Source: Methanobacterium sp. (lineage in GTDB: Archaea > Methanobacteriota > Methanobacteria > Methanobacteriales > Methanobacteriaceae). Taken from it: a stretch of 64,000 nucleotides of DNA. Below the pieces are notes generated by a model. That model did not search any database, was not told the DNA's origin, and was given only the letters and a program-made list of their open reading frames with translations. The DNA lies in contig JASEIM010000008.1 in the NCBI GenBank assembly GCA_030017655.1, forward strand, positions 22,535 to 86,534, read 5' to 3'. The stretch's first letter is position 1. Each line of letters begins with the position of its first letter. Shown here in pieces: positions 19,002-28,769 of the stretch. A program made the position numbers and the translations under genes.

Positions 19002-19751
19002 ATGAAGTTAACATTTTTAGGCACCAATGGATGGTACGATACATCAACTGGTAACACGCCATGCATCCTCGTTGAAACAGAAAACTCTTATATTATCCTT
19101 GATGCTGGAAATGGGTTTTATAAACTGGATAATTATATTAATGGATCTGGTGAAAAGCCCATATATCTATTTTTAAGTCATTTCCACCTTGACCATATAG
19201 CAGGACTCCATATACTCAATAAATTCAGTTTCAAACAGAGTATTAGGATCTATGGACAATCAGGGACGAAAGATATCTTAAATAATATTATTAATTATCC
19301 ATACACAGTTCCCTTTGATGAATTACCATTTAATGTGGAAATAAATGAATTAAAGGAAGGTAGAACTAATGATCCATTCACTATTCAGTGCGGATTCCTT
19401 AATCATTCTTCAAGATGTTTAGGGTACCGTTTTGAAGTTGATAATAAAGTTATAGCTTACTGCACAGATACGGGTATTCATGAAAACATCGTTAAGCTTG
19501 GAAAAGACGCCGACCTCCTCATTACAGAATGTTCCTTTAAAATTGGACAATTTAACCCGGATTGGCCTCATTTAAACCCAGAAGAAGCTCTTCTAATGGC
19601 CAGAAAATCTGGTGCAAAAAAACTCGCCCTGACACATTTTGATGCCAATATATACAGGTCAAAGGCTGAAAGAGATGAAATAACCTCTCAAATTGACACT
19701 GAATCCCCAGAAATTATTGTTGCTCATGATAACATGGAAATAACTATTTAA
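19002..19751 (+). CDS. MBL-fold metal-dependent hydrolase in the CDP-sugar operon
   Basis: The metallo-beta-lactamase motif SHFHLDH (about residues 59-65) is intact. Downstream metal ligands are seen as NHSSRCLGYR, the D in YCTDTG and LTHFDAN. The pattern is like ribonuclease Z and related phosphodiesterases. Its place between rfbG and rfbH, ten bases after the former and close before the latter, implies a role in the glycan pathway or its regulation, but no such reaction is known to me. An RNase Z-type side activity is the alternative. Confidence 0.82.
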   Translation: MKLTFLGTNGWYDTSTGNTPCILVETENSYIILDAGNGFYKLDNYINGSGEKPIYLFLSHFHLDHIAGLHILNKFSFKQSIRIYGQSGTKDILNNIINYPYTVPFDELPFNVEINELKEGRTNDPFTIQCGFLNHSSRCLGYRFEVDNKVIAYCTDTGIHENIVKLGKDADLLITECSFKIGQFNPDWPHLNPEEALLMARKSGAKKLALTHFDANIYRSKAERDEITSQIDTESPEIIVAHDNMEITI

Positions 19752-19764
19752 TCGTGTGATTTAT

Positions 19765-21120
19765 ATGAGAAATGAAAAAGAAATAAAGAACCAGATTTTT
19801 AAAAAAGTTAAGGAATTATACAACCTTAAAAAAGATAAATATGAGTTTATTCCGGGTGAATCACCTGTTAACTATGCGGGGAGAGTATTTGATGAGAATG
19901 AAGTTATAAGACTCGTTGATTCCTCCCTTGATTTCTGGCTTACTGCTGGAAAATATGCAAATCAGTTTGAAGAGGAACTTGCAAAGTTTATAGGGGCAAA
20001 ATACTGTTTAATTACAAATTCCGGTTCTTCAGCTAATTTACTGGCTATTTCAGCATTAACTTCCCCTAAATTAGGTGAAAAAAGACTTAAAACCGGTGAT
20101 GAAGTTATCACCACTGCATGTGGATTTCCAACCACCCTAAACCCTATTATTCAAAACAATCTTAAACCTGTTTTTATCGATGTTGAAAAGGGAAGCTATA
20201 ATATACGGGCAGATAAAATTGAGGATGCATTATCCCAAAAAACCAGGGCGATTTTTGTTCCGCATACCCTTGGAAACCCTGCAGATATTGATAGAATTAT
20301 GGAAATTGCAGAAGAAAATAATCTCTGGTTTGTTGAAGATAACTGCGATGCCCTTGGTTCAAGGTATAACGGTAAATACACTGGTTCTTATGGTCATATT
20401 TCTACTTTCAGTTTCTATCCTGCCCACCATATAACCATGGGGGAAGGAGGTGCTTTAGTAACAAATGATCATCTTTTAAAAGATATTATTGCTTCTTTTA
20501 GAGATTGGGGTAGGGACTGCTGGTGCGAACCTGGATGTGATAACAGTTGCGGTAGAAGATTCAACTGGCAGTTAGGCCATTTGCCCCCTGGATACGATCA
20601 TAAATACGTTTATTCCCATATAGGTTATAACCTTAAAGTTACCGATATGCAGGCAGCTGTTGGCGTTGAACAGCTGAAAAAATTACCTGAATTCATTGAA
20701 GCAAGGAAAAAGAATTTCATTATTCTTTATAATTCTCTAAAACCCTACCACAAATATTTTATACTTCCAGAATGGAATCATAAATCTGAACCAAGCTGGT
20801 TCGGATTCCCCATATTAGTTAGGGATAAGGCTCCTTTTACAAGGGACGAAATGGTAAATTATCTTGAAAAAAACAAAATAGCTACAAGAATGCTTTTCGG
20901 TGGCAACCTTATAAGACAGCCCGCTTATTTAGATATTGAATACAGGTCTCCAGAATACCTTAAAAACACTGATTTAGTGATGAATAATCTTTTCTGGATT
21001 GGTGTCTATCCTGGAATAGATGATAAAAAAATGAATTATGTCAGGGAAGTTATTGGAACATTTCTGAATTCATATAATGACATTAAGACATCGCAAAAGG
21101 GTAAAATAATCTCTAAATAG
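19765..21120 (+). CDS. rfbH: CDP-4-dehydro-6-deoxyglucose 3-dehydrase (E1/RfbH)
   Basis: This PMP-dependent, [2Fe-2S] enzyme removes the C3 hydroxyl on the way to 3,6-dideoxyhexoses. The segment YPAHHITMGEGGA has His where ordinary aminotransferases have the PLP lysine, the hallmark of E1. The four cysteines of DCWCEPGCDNSCG (about C252, C254, C258, C262) match the E1 iron-sulfur site. Length (451 aa) is slightly above the usual 437. The ATG at 19765 is preferred over the GTG at 19756, which is part of GTGTGAT. The partner reductase E3 is not in this window, so electrons must come from another protein. Confidence 0.93.
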   Translation: MRNEKEIKNQIFKKVKELYNLKKDKYEFIPGESPVNYAGRVFDENEVIRLVDSSLDFWLTAGKYANQFEEELAKFIGAKYCLITNSGSSANLLAISALTSPKLGEKRLKTGDEVITTACGFPTTLNPIIQNNLKPVFIDVEKGSYNIRADKIEDALSQKTRAIFVPHTLGNPADIDRIMEIAEENNLWFVEDNCDALGSRYNGKYTGSYGHISTFSFYPAHHITMGEGGALVTNDHLLKDIIASFRDWGRDCWCEPGCDNSCGRRFNWQLGHLPPGYDHKYVYSHIGYNLKVTDMQAAVGVEQLKKLPEFIEARKKNFIILYNSLKPYHKYFILPEWNHKSEPSWFGFPILVRDKAPFTRDEMVNYLEKNKIATRMLFGGNLIRQPAYLDIEYRSPEYLKNTDLVMNNLFWIGVYPGIDDKKMNYVREVIGTFLNSYNDIKTSQKGKIISK

Positions 21121-21130
21121 TGTGAATATC

Positions 21131-21631
21131 ATGATTTATGAAAATAAGAGTTTAATGGAAGTTCAAGGAGTTAAAGGAAATCCGATAAGTGGTGTGAAAA
21201 TTAAGAAGCTAAAAAAAATCCCTGATGAACGTGGGAGCATCTACCATATGTTACGATCTGATGAAGAGATTTTCAGTGATTTTGGTGAAATCTACTTCTC
21301 CAAGATTTATCCTGACACTGTGAAAGGCTGGCATATTCACAAAGAGATGATATTGAACTATGCTGTTATACTGGGAATGATAAAACTGGTATTATATGAT
21401 GATCGGGAAGATTCAGACACAAAGGGCAATTTAATGGAGATTTTCATGGGTGATGATAACTACATCCTTGTAAAGGTACCTAGACTAGTTTGGAATGGTT
21501 TTAAAGGCATAGGGAATGGAACTGCAATTGTAGCAAATTGTGCTTCCATCCCACACCATCCCGATGAAATATCAAGAAAAGATCCCTTTACAAAGGATAT
21601 AGATTATGACTGGGAAATAAAATTTGAGTAA
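21131..21631 (+). CDS. RmlC-like cupin epimerase next to rfbH
   Basis: The protein has the RmlC fold signs: KKIPDERGSIYHMLRSD near residue 30, then KGWHIHKEMILNYAVILGMIKLVLYD, where the first His aligns with the catalytic His of RGLHFQ in RmlC. PRLVWNGFKGI replaces the usual VPEGFAHGF. It is more distant than the rfbC at 12443, so it probably acts on another sugar. Following rfbH directly, it is a good candidate for the C5-epimerase of an ascarylose-type L-dideoxysugar. The ATG at 21131 is preferred over the GTG at 21122. Confidence 0.75.
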   Translation: MIYENKSLMEVQGVKGNPISGVKIKKLKKIPDERGSIYHMLRSDEEIFSDFGEIYFSKIYPDTVKGWHIHKEMILNYAVILGMIKLVLYDDREDSDTKGNLMEIFMGDDNYILVKVPRLVWNGFKGIGNGTAIVANCASIPHHPDEISRKDPFTKDIDYDWEIKFE

Positions 21632-21673
21632 TCATTTTAATAGGTAATTTCAAGTTCCAGAGATGATAAAAAA

Positions 21674-23005
21674 ATGAATATTAAAGGCGTTGTTAAAGGT
21701 ATTCTATTAAACAAGGATTATAAAACAATAATAAGCAATTTTGTTTCATTATCCGGTTTAACAGCTGCCAGTTATATTTTACCCCTGATTACTTTTCCAT
21801 ACTTAACAAGAGTGCTCGGACCTGAAAAATTCGGTTTAATAGCATTTGCAACTGCATTTATCACTTACTTTGTTTTTTTAACTGATTATGGATTCTATTT
21901 TTCAGCCACAAAAGAAGTATCAATCCATCAGAAGAATCGAGAAAAAATTTCGGAGATATTTACTTCAGTTATGATTACGAAGGGTCTGCTGTTTATTTTA
22001 AGCCTTGCATTATTTACAGGGATTATTTTTGGTTTCAGCCAGTTTAGAGATGAATGGCTGGTTTATTATCTTACTTTTGGAACGGTTATAGGCAATATAC
22101 TTTTCCCGATATGGTTTTTCCAGGGTATGGAAAGGATGAAATATATTACAATGCTATTCCTGCTTTCTAAAATCATATTCACCGTTGCTATATTTATTTT
22201 TATCAGGAATCCTTCAGATTATATCTATGTTCCTCTGATAAATTCACTGGGCATTATTATTGCTGGAGGTATAGGTTTTTACATTGCTATTGACCATTTT
22301 AACCTGGAAATTAAAAGACCTTCAAAGGAAAGCATTAAATACCAGATTTATGAGGGATGGCATGTATTTATTTCAACAATGTCCCTCGGATTATATAGAT
22401 CGACAAACACCTTCATTTTAGGTCTGTTTACCAATAACGTTATTGTAGGATATTATGCAGTTGCTGAACAAATCATAATAGCTGCAGCAGGGCTCCTATA
22501 TCCAATATCGCAGTCTATTTATCCATATATCAGTAAAACTATTGATAAATCTCAGGAAGAGGGAATTAAATTCATAAAAAAAATGATCCTTATTATGGGA
22601 GGATTCTCAGGATTTATATCCATAGTAATTTTTATTTTAGCAGGTTTAATTATCAATCTACTTGCAGGACCCCAGTATGAAGAATCAATCGCCGTATTAA
22701 GAATACTTGCCTTCCTACCTTTACTTATCGCCCTGAGTACTGTTTTCGGTGTCCAGACCATGCTAACACTGAACTATAAAAAGGCATATTCAAATATATT
22801 ACTCTTTGCAGGCATTCTAAATGTTGTTCTTGCATTCATACTGGCTCCGTTATTCCAGCAGATAGGAGTTTCTGTAGCCTTTTTAATAACAGAAATGTTT
22901 GTTACTCTTAATACATTCCTATTTCTCCAGAAAAAGGGAATTAAATTACTTGACTATAAAACAGGATTTTCAGGAATATTCAATTTAAAAAATTCCGGTA
23001 AATAA
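21674..23005 (+). CDS. Oligosaccharide flippase (Wzx-like, MOP superfamily)
   Basis: A 443-residue protein with about twelve to fourteen hydrophobic helices. The N-terminus contains SGLTAASYILPLITFPYLTRVLGPEKFGLIAFA, the typical start of Wzx/RfbX polysaccharide transporters. It is likely to flip lipid-linked repeat units built by this locus across the membrane. It follows the epimerase gene by 42 bases. The substrate cannot be read from sequence. Confidence 0.9.
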   Translation: MNIKGVVKGILLNKDYKTIISNFVSLSGLTAASYILPLITFPYLTRVLGPEKFGLIAFATAFITYFVFLTDYGFYFSATKEVSIHQKNREKISEIFTSVMITKGLLFILSLALFTGIIFGFSQFRDEWLVYYLTFGTVIGNILFPIWFFQGMERMKYITMLFLLSKIIFTVAIFIFIRNPSDYIYVPLINSLGIIIAGGIGFYIAIDHFNLEIKRPSKESIKYQIYEGWHVFISTMSLGLYRSTNTFILGLFTNNVIVGYYAVAEQIIIAAAGLLYPISQSIYPYISKTIDKSQEEGIKFIKKMILIMGGFSGFISIVIFILAGLIINLLAGPQYEESIAVLRILAFLPLLIALSTVFGVQTMLTLNYKKAYSNILLFAGILNVVLAFILAPLFQQIGVSVAFLITEMFVTLNTFLFLQKKGIKLLDYKTGFSGIFNLKNSGK

Positions 23006-23221
23006 CCTTATTAAGACTTTAAAATGTACTGTTACCTTTTTCATAATCCATGAATCAATTTAAAAATATTAAATATAATTATTCCTGTTATTAGTCCATA
23101 ATAGATAGCTCCGTTAAAACCATTGAGATTATAGGTTTCTTAAGGTTTTAAGTATTAATATTAATGGATAGAGGATTAATTGCATAAATAATATATACTT
23201 TAAAAAAGATATTATTATGAT

Positions 23222-23752
23222 ATGGGTACCTTAGATTTAATAAAAAGTGATCTATCAAAATGGCCAAGATATGAACAGCGTAAATCATCCCTGATGAGAT
23301 TTTTGATTGGATTTTATTATTTTATATTTCATGGAGGAACCAGATCCATTATATTTTACAGAATTTACCGTCCGCTCTATAAAAAAAATAGTTTCCTTTT
23401 TTATCTGGTTCGTTCCATCAGCATGATTGTCTGCCCCATTGAAATTTCAGAAACAACCAGTATTGGTGAAGGATTTTTTATTCCACACCCCCAATGCATA
23501 ATTATAGGTGGCGGAGTATTAGGTAAAAACGTTACAGTATTCCAGGGAGTTACCATAGGCTTAAAAAAGCTGGGCAATGAATATCCTGTTATTGGAGATA
23601 ATGTAAAGATTGGATCAGGTGCTAAAGTTCTTGGAAACGTAAAAATTGGCCCTAATTCCCGTGTAGGAGCTAATTCTGTTGTGATTAATTTGGAAGTTCC
23701 TTCATATTCTATAGCTGTAGGTATTCCTGCAGTCGTAAAACAATTAAACTAA
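23222..23752 (+). CDS. Serine acetyltransferase-like hexapeptide acyltransferase
   Basis: The C-terminal half is a left-handed beta helix with hexapeptide repeats (IGEGFFIPHPQCIIIGGG, then VTVFQGVTIGLKK, then IGDNVKIGSGAKVLGNVKIG). The HPQ and QGVTIG segments resemble the active-site region of the CysE family. The N-terminal helical region is short (about 70 residues), shorter than CysE. In a polysaccharide locus it is probably an O-acetyltransferase acting on a sugar rather than a cysteine-synthesis enzyme. The end of this gene marks the change to minus-strand genes. Confidence 0.8.
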   Translation: MGTLDLIKSDLSKWPRYEQRKSSLMRFLIGFYYFIFHGGTRSIIFYRIYRPLYKKNSFLFYLVRSISMIVCPIEISETTSIGEGFFIPHPQCIIIGGGVLGKNVTVFQGVTIGLKKLGNEYPVIGDNVKIGSGAKVLGNVKIGPNSRVGANSVVINLEVPSYSIAVGIPAVVKQLN

Positions 23753-23924
23753 AAAAAACTACTATATTTTTTTATTATACACACATTATTGGCTTCATCC
23801 TCTGCAAATAAAAAAAAATATTTTAAATATTATGAAACCACCCTGTAATATTCTTTAAAGACATGCCATATTACCTAAAAAAGTCATAAACATATGCATA
23901 TGCTGCATATTTATATTTTTATGT

Positions 23925-26264
23925 TTATTTAAAAAGATATATAGGATCTGAAGATCTGTAAATCTCTGAATTGCTGTCATAGATCTTATTCATCTTTTTA
24001 GTAAAATTACCGCTTTCAACAGGATAATATGGATTATTGCTACGCGTTTTCAGGGTTTCCACATCCCCATAACGCACATAGATATAATCGTTGGGATATA
24101 TTACGGTCCAGTTAAAAAGTTCCTTAGTGTCAAATGTGGTATCGTTTATCCCACCCCATGCTGTCCTATCGGATTTAGTGTAACCAAAGGTTACAAAGGA
24201 AATGAGACTAAAATAATCAGCATATATCTGTCCAGAAGAGTGCTTTTCAAGCCACTGGGCAGATGCTACATCCTGATCATGCTGGAAGAAAAATACCCAA
24301 TCATCTTTATCAAATGCCATTGATTTTGAATAATCATTGGTAAATTCTATGGCAATTCCTGAACTAAACAATAGAAAAATGGTTAAAAACGCTGCTAAGG
24401 GTTTTAGTGAATGCTCAAAACTTCTATTTTGAAGTGATTTAACTTTATCTATAAAGAATTTAAAGAAAACTATAGTCCCTATAATGAAGAAAGGAGCCAG
24501 GAAGAACAGGGACAGCTGGTAAAATCTGGAAGTATTAAACGATCCTGCTAAATTTGGAAGCACTATAGAGGCAAATAAAACAATTAAATTAAAAAGTGAA
24601 AATGCAAGATATGAATCTTCAAATTCACTCCTGTATTTTTTAAAAAGAACACTTAAAAAACCAACTATAATTAGAGATTGAGTTATTAAATAAAGATATT
24701 TCTCTATCATACGTGCTGGAGAATTGTATTCTGCTAAAATAAGCTCCAGACTTTGTGAAGAATATGGATTTAAAAGCTCTGAAAGCTTAAATAGAGCACT
24801 TTTAAACACATCGATTAAATTAATGAATGTAAAAGAATCTGCACTGTATATGTACCATGATAAAGATACTACAAAGAATAATATCACCAGATATATATTG
24901 ATACGTGTGTTTTTTAGATAAGAAAACTTATCAAGGAAATATTCAACTTTAGACCTTAAAGCTATTTCATCCATCACATCATTTATTTTTAAATTATCAT
25001 TTGAGTTTTCAGGGATATTATTCACTGAATAGGCATTCTTTGGCTTTAAAATAATGAAATATAAAAGACTATACGACATTTTATTTATGATATTCCATGT
25101 TTTTGAATTCCTGTAGATACCAAGTAAGACCCATACTCCAAGGAAAATAAACATGTACATAAAAGAAATTGAATAATGGGATACTGCTATTCCTAAAATA
25201 AAAATAATGTATAAAACCTGCTTTTTCTCCCTGAAAAAGATTAAAATAAATAAAAGAACTAAAAAAAGCTCTGCTATTTCCTGACGTGCATTGGATACCA
25301 TTTCAAGGAAAAATGATGCAATTGACATAAAAAGGAAAACTGACAAAAAAGACACCCGGGTATCTTTGGTCTGCTCCTCATATATTAGATATATACCTAC
25401 AGGAACAAGAGAATAAATAAAAGGATAAATAACTTTAAAGACTGATGCCAAACTTAAATCTGATATAATGCTGTAAATAGGGGCCAGTATTACCACACTT
25501 AGAACGCTGTTATATTCTTTAAACAAAGAAGGATCCCAGAATAAATTTTTAAGGACTAAATCTGCATAATGATATTCCTGGACTATGTCATAACCTGCAA
25601 TGAACTTGGAAATAAGCGATGCATGAAAGAGAAGAGAAAGTGCTATTGTAAAAATTCCTAAAGGATAATATCTGTGAGGTATTTTATCAAAAGCAATTAA
25701 AACTGGTATTAAACATGTTATAAACAGCGTAAACATTAAAAGAGAAGTTATATCGTAATAGTTAACCAGATATGTGCCTGTTATTACTGAGAAGGGGAGA
25801 ATAACCAAAAATAAAGACCATGGTGAAAAAAGATCATTAGTATCAATGAATTCCTCTTTTTTAAATCCATCATCGATTTTATAGCTGATTAAGGATAATA
25901 TTAAGACAAATGCACTGATGGTAATGGTTAATGGAGTCAATGAAATTGGATTTTCTATCCCCATTGCAGGATAAATCAGATTCATTAAAAATCCAATAAA
26001 CATGAGGCTGGCAATACTTACTCCTGAGGAATACAATATTATTTTAATGGTTTTTAACTCATGCATCTTTAAAATTCTTAAAATTAAATAACCCGGAATG
26101 AATGTAAGATAAACGAAAGCTGTTATCTGTCTTAACACGGGAATTTGAATTCCAGCATATTCAAGTATGATAAAAGCAAAAAGAGTTATTTGAATTAATA
26201 AAATTACCTTCAAAAACTTTTTTATGTCCCAATTATTCATTTTAAATATATTTATAACCTTCAT
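23925..26264 (-). CDS. Large polytopic membrane protein, DUF2206-like
   Basis: The first 650 residues form about sixteen hydrophobic helices and the rest is a soluble tail. The protein resembles the DUF2206 family of archaeal membrane proteins, which look like GT-C glycosyltransferases. A soluble tail with sugar-transferase-like features (DDWVFFFQHDQDVASAQWL, residues about 650-670) follows. It would use a lipid-linked sugar donor on the outside. It is the last of three tandem minus-strand genes after two GT4 glycosyltransferases, 24 bases after the second. The family call is from memory and moderate in certainty. Confidence 0.7.
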   Translation of the reverse strand: MKVINIFKMNNWDIKKFLKVILLIQITLFAFIILEYAGIQIPVLRQITAFVYLTFIPGYLILRILKMHELKTIKIILYSSGVSIASLMFIGFLMNLIYPAMGIENPISLTPLTITISAFVLILSLISYKIDDGFKKEEFIDTNDLFSPWSLFLVILPFSVITGTYLVNYYDITSLLMFTLFITCLIPVLIAFDKIPHRYYPLGIFTIALSLLFHASLISKFIAGYDIVQEYHYADLVLKNLFWDPSLFKEYNSVLSVVILAPIYSIISDLSLASVFKVIYPFIYSLVPVGIYLIYEEQTKDTRVSFLSVFLFMSIASFFLEMVSNARQEIAELFLVLLFILIFFREKKQVLYIIFILGIAVSHYSISFMYMFIFLGVWVLLGIYRNSKTWNIINKMSYSLLYFIILKPKNAYSVNNIPENSNDNLKINDVMDEIALRSKVEYFLDKFSYLKNTRINIYLVILFFVVSLSWYIYSADSFTFINLIDVFKSALFKLSELLNPYSSQSLELILAEYNSPARMIEKYLYLITQSLIIVGFLSVLFKKYRSEFEDSYLAFSLFNLIVLFASIVLPNLAGSFNTSRFYQLSLFFLAPFFIIGTIVFFKFFIDKVKSLQNRSFEHSLKPLAAFLTIFLLFSSGIAIEFTNDYSKSMAFDKDDWVFFFQHDQDVASAQWLEKHSSGQIYADYFSLISFVTFGYTKSDRTAWGGINDTTFDTKELFNWTVIYPNDYIYVRYGDVETLKTRSNNPYYPVESGNFTKKMNKIYDSNSEIYRSSDPIYLFK

Positions 26265-26288
26265 GTTAAATAACCTGATAGAATCATT

Positions 26289-27326
26289 TTAATTAAAATT
26301 TTTTATGGTTTTAAGGATTTTCTCTTCATTTACTTCTTTACTGTAGTAATATTCAATAAAATTCCTTGCATTCGCACTTATTTTAGCCAGTAAGTTTTCA
26401 TCAAAAATATTTCCGTTAATTTCTTTGATTATCTCTTCTTCTTTAACAATCAGAATATTATCAAGGTGTTTAACGCCATCTATACCATATGTACCCTCAG
26501 GTGTGGTTAAAACTGGTGTAGAGCACATCATTGCCTCTAAAATCTTATTAAGCGGTCCTGATGTGGAAATTTTTGACGGTATCAGAACAAGATCCATGGA
26601 ATTTATTTTTGATAAATATTCAGAATAAGATTCAATATAACCTGTGTATCTAATTTTAGAACTATTTATTCTGTAATCACAGGACCCTATAACATGAAAA
26701 ATAATATCTTCATTGAATTTATCTATATTTTTATAAACAAAATCCAGGTAATACCTGTTCGCAGGCATGTCAAATGGACCTATTAATCCTATAGATTTGT
26801 ACCCCTTCTCCTTATTGTCCCCTATCCTGTATTTAATGGATTCATCAATAAATACAGGTACCAATGCAATATTCTTATTGTATCTACTGTAGAATTCATA
26901 GATGTTTTTAGATAATGCAATTACATAATCAGATTTGCTTATAGCAAATTTTTCAATAAACTGAGTGGTTTTAATTATTATTTTATTTCTATTTTTGTTA
27001 ATATTCTCCTCTGAAAGGGTTCCATGGGCTTCAAATATAATATTAAATCCTAATAACTTAGATAAAAAATAAATACTGAAAAATCCAAGGAAATCTGAGG
27101 AAACATAAACTGCATCAAGCTTATTTTTTGGAATTAAATATAAAAGCCTTAAATTCCAGAATAAATTTTCCATAAATATTGAAAAAATGTTTTTAAAATT
27201 TTTCTGATTGGAATAAAGAATTATTACGTCATGTTCCTCTTTAAGCACCTTATAAATCCGCTTAGCCCTTATTGAAATCCCGTTATCCTCAGAAATATCC
27301 GATCCTGATATTATAGCTATTTTCAT
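26289..27326 (-). CDS. Family 4 glycosyltransferase
   Basis: The N-terminus starts KIAIISGSDISEDNGISIRAKRIYKVL, a Rossmann-like GT-B start. The C-terminal donor-binding region carries STSGPLNKILEAMMCSTPVLTTPEGTYGI, the usual E-x7-E-like area of GT4 enzymes. GAGGATATC precedes the ATG. It is the middle gene of the GT4, GT4, DUF2206 operon. Donor and acceptor are unknown. Confidence 0.85.
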   Translation of the reverse strand: MKIAIISGSDISEDNGISIRAKRIYKVLKEEHDVIILYSNQKNFKNIFSIFMENLFWNLRLLYLIPKNKLDAVYVSSDFLGFFSIYFLSKLLGFNIIFEAHGTLSEENINKNRNKIIIKTTQFIEKFAISKSDYVIALSKNIYEFYSRYNKNIALVPVFIDESIKYRIGDNKEKGYKSIGLIGPFDMPANRYYLDFVYKNIDKFNEDIIFHVIGSCDYRINSSKIRYTGYIESYSEYLSKINSMDLVLIPSKISTSGPLNKILEAMMCSTPVLTTPEGTYGIDGVKHLDNILIVKEEEIIKEINGNIFDENLLAKISANARNFIEYYYSKEVNEEKILKTIKNFN

Positions 27327-27377
27327 AAGATATCCTCATTTCTATTTATAATAAAATTTAAGCACAATTTGCAGAAA

Positions 27378-28616
27378 TCATGCCACAGGACGATTATAGA
27401 ATGTTTTTAGAATGTGTTTCTTCCGACCTTCATGCATGCTTTCCATAGAATTCTTTTCCATTGTTTCCAGGCCTTTATATGCAATTTCATTTAACAGTTG
27501 CTTGTTTTTGTATAATTTTTCAACTGCATCTGCAAAACAGGCGGGATTTTGAGGATCACATAGAATACCGTTTGAATAATTAGAAATAATAGAAAAGCTT
27601 CTTAAATCAGCACCTATTACCACTGTGCCGTTCGCCATCGCATCATAAATTATTCTGGGTTCTTCTCCACTCAAATTTGGAACTAAAATTACATCATGTT
27701 CTCTTAATGCTTCATAAAAAGGATCTCCATAGGGAAGTATACCCCAGAATTTCACAGTATCCTCAAGATCATATTTACTGACAAGTTCTTCTAATTCCTC
27801 TTCAAGTGTCTCTTCTCTTCCTCTGTATGGCACCGGAAGGATGTTTAATTTACAAGGTATTCCTCTTTCCTTTAAAATCTTAGCAGCTTCAATTGCACAT
27901 GCCGGATTTTTTTTAGGGATTAATGAAGCTACAAAACATAGATTAACAAACTCTTCAGATCTATTTTCCAGTTTTTGCTTCAACTGTTGTTTAGAAATAA
28001 TATCTCTTTTTTTAACCCATGAAGTGTTGTATTTGATGACATTTCCTTCGTCTTTATATCTTTCAAGAAGATTTTCCCCACCTACAAATGTTAATGGTGT
28101 TTTCCTGATGGAAAATTTAAAAATTGGTGAATAAAAATATTTTAATAGTAGATAGAAGGATTTTGAAAATATATTATTTGAAGATTCCATGTACAGATCA
28201 AGATCAGCTATAAAATCGGCGTCATATATAAGGAGTCTATTTTTATAGCCCCTGAGCATGCAGACGTAATTTACAATGTGTCCTATAGGAGGTATTGCTG
28301 TGGCCTTATTGTGAATTATATCATCTTTCTCAATAAAATTACTGATTGTTGATACTATTCTGGGAAGTTTAATCATGAATTGAAGAGGATTTTCAAAATA
28401 AGGTAGTGCATGGAATTTAATTTCATCTTCAGAAAATACGTTGGTCAGATCATCATTATCTGGTATAATTTCTTTTTTCATAGGGGCAAAAACGTGCAGA
28501 TCTTTAAAATGCTCTGAATGGGTCTTTAGTTCCCAGTACCAGCCGTCAATATCTACTTTAAATCTGTCTTTTTCAGTTAATGAAAAAGGTAACCATGTTA
28601 TAAGGACATATCTCAT
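27378..28616 (-). CDS. Family 4 glycosyltransferase
   Basis: 412 residues in a GT-B layout. LCFVASLIPKKNPACAIEAAKIL (about residue 235) is the start of the donor domain. VPNLSGEEPRIIYDAMANGTVVIGADL (about 325) is the conserved EP..YDAMA region with two Glu residues. The ribosome binding site AAGGTGAATTAG lies before the ATG. It heads the minus-strand operon that ends at 23925. Confidence 0.85.
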   Translation of the reverse strand: MRYVLITWLPFSLTEKDRFKVDIDGWYWELKTHSEHFKDLHVFAPMKKEIIPDNDDLTNVFSEDEIKFHALPYFENPLQFMIKLPRIVSTISNFIEKDDIIHNKATAIPPIGHIVNYVCMLRGYKNRLLIYDADFIADLDLYMESSNNIFSKSFYLLLKYFYSPIFKFSIRKTPLTFVGGENLLERYKDEGNVIKYNTSWVKKRDIISKQQLKQKLENRSEEFVNLCFVASLIPKKNPACAIEAAKILKERGIPCKLNILPVPYRGREETLEEELEELVSKYDLEDTVKFWGILPYGDPFYEALREHDVILVPNLSGEEPRIIYDAMANGTVVIGADLRSFSIISNYSNGILCDPQNPACFADAVEKLYKNKQLLNEIAYKGLETMEKNSMESMHEGRKKHILKTFYNRPVA

Positions 28617-28769
28617 CTAATTCACCTTTTTATTTTTACAAATTAAAATTTACCACATAATATATTATGATAATAAGTTATTAATATATTTAGTGCTCTT
28701 ATATACTCCCTTCAAATTACTATAACTTAAAACATCAACAAAGGTTTTAAAAAAGAAATTAAGTCATAT

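Noticed and set aside
23222..23752. Serine acetyltransferase for cysteine synthesis
   Set aside because: The N-terminal domain is shorter than in CysE, and the gene lies in a polysaccharide cluster with no sulfur gene near.
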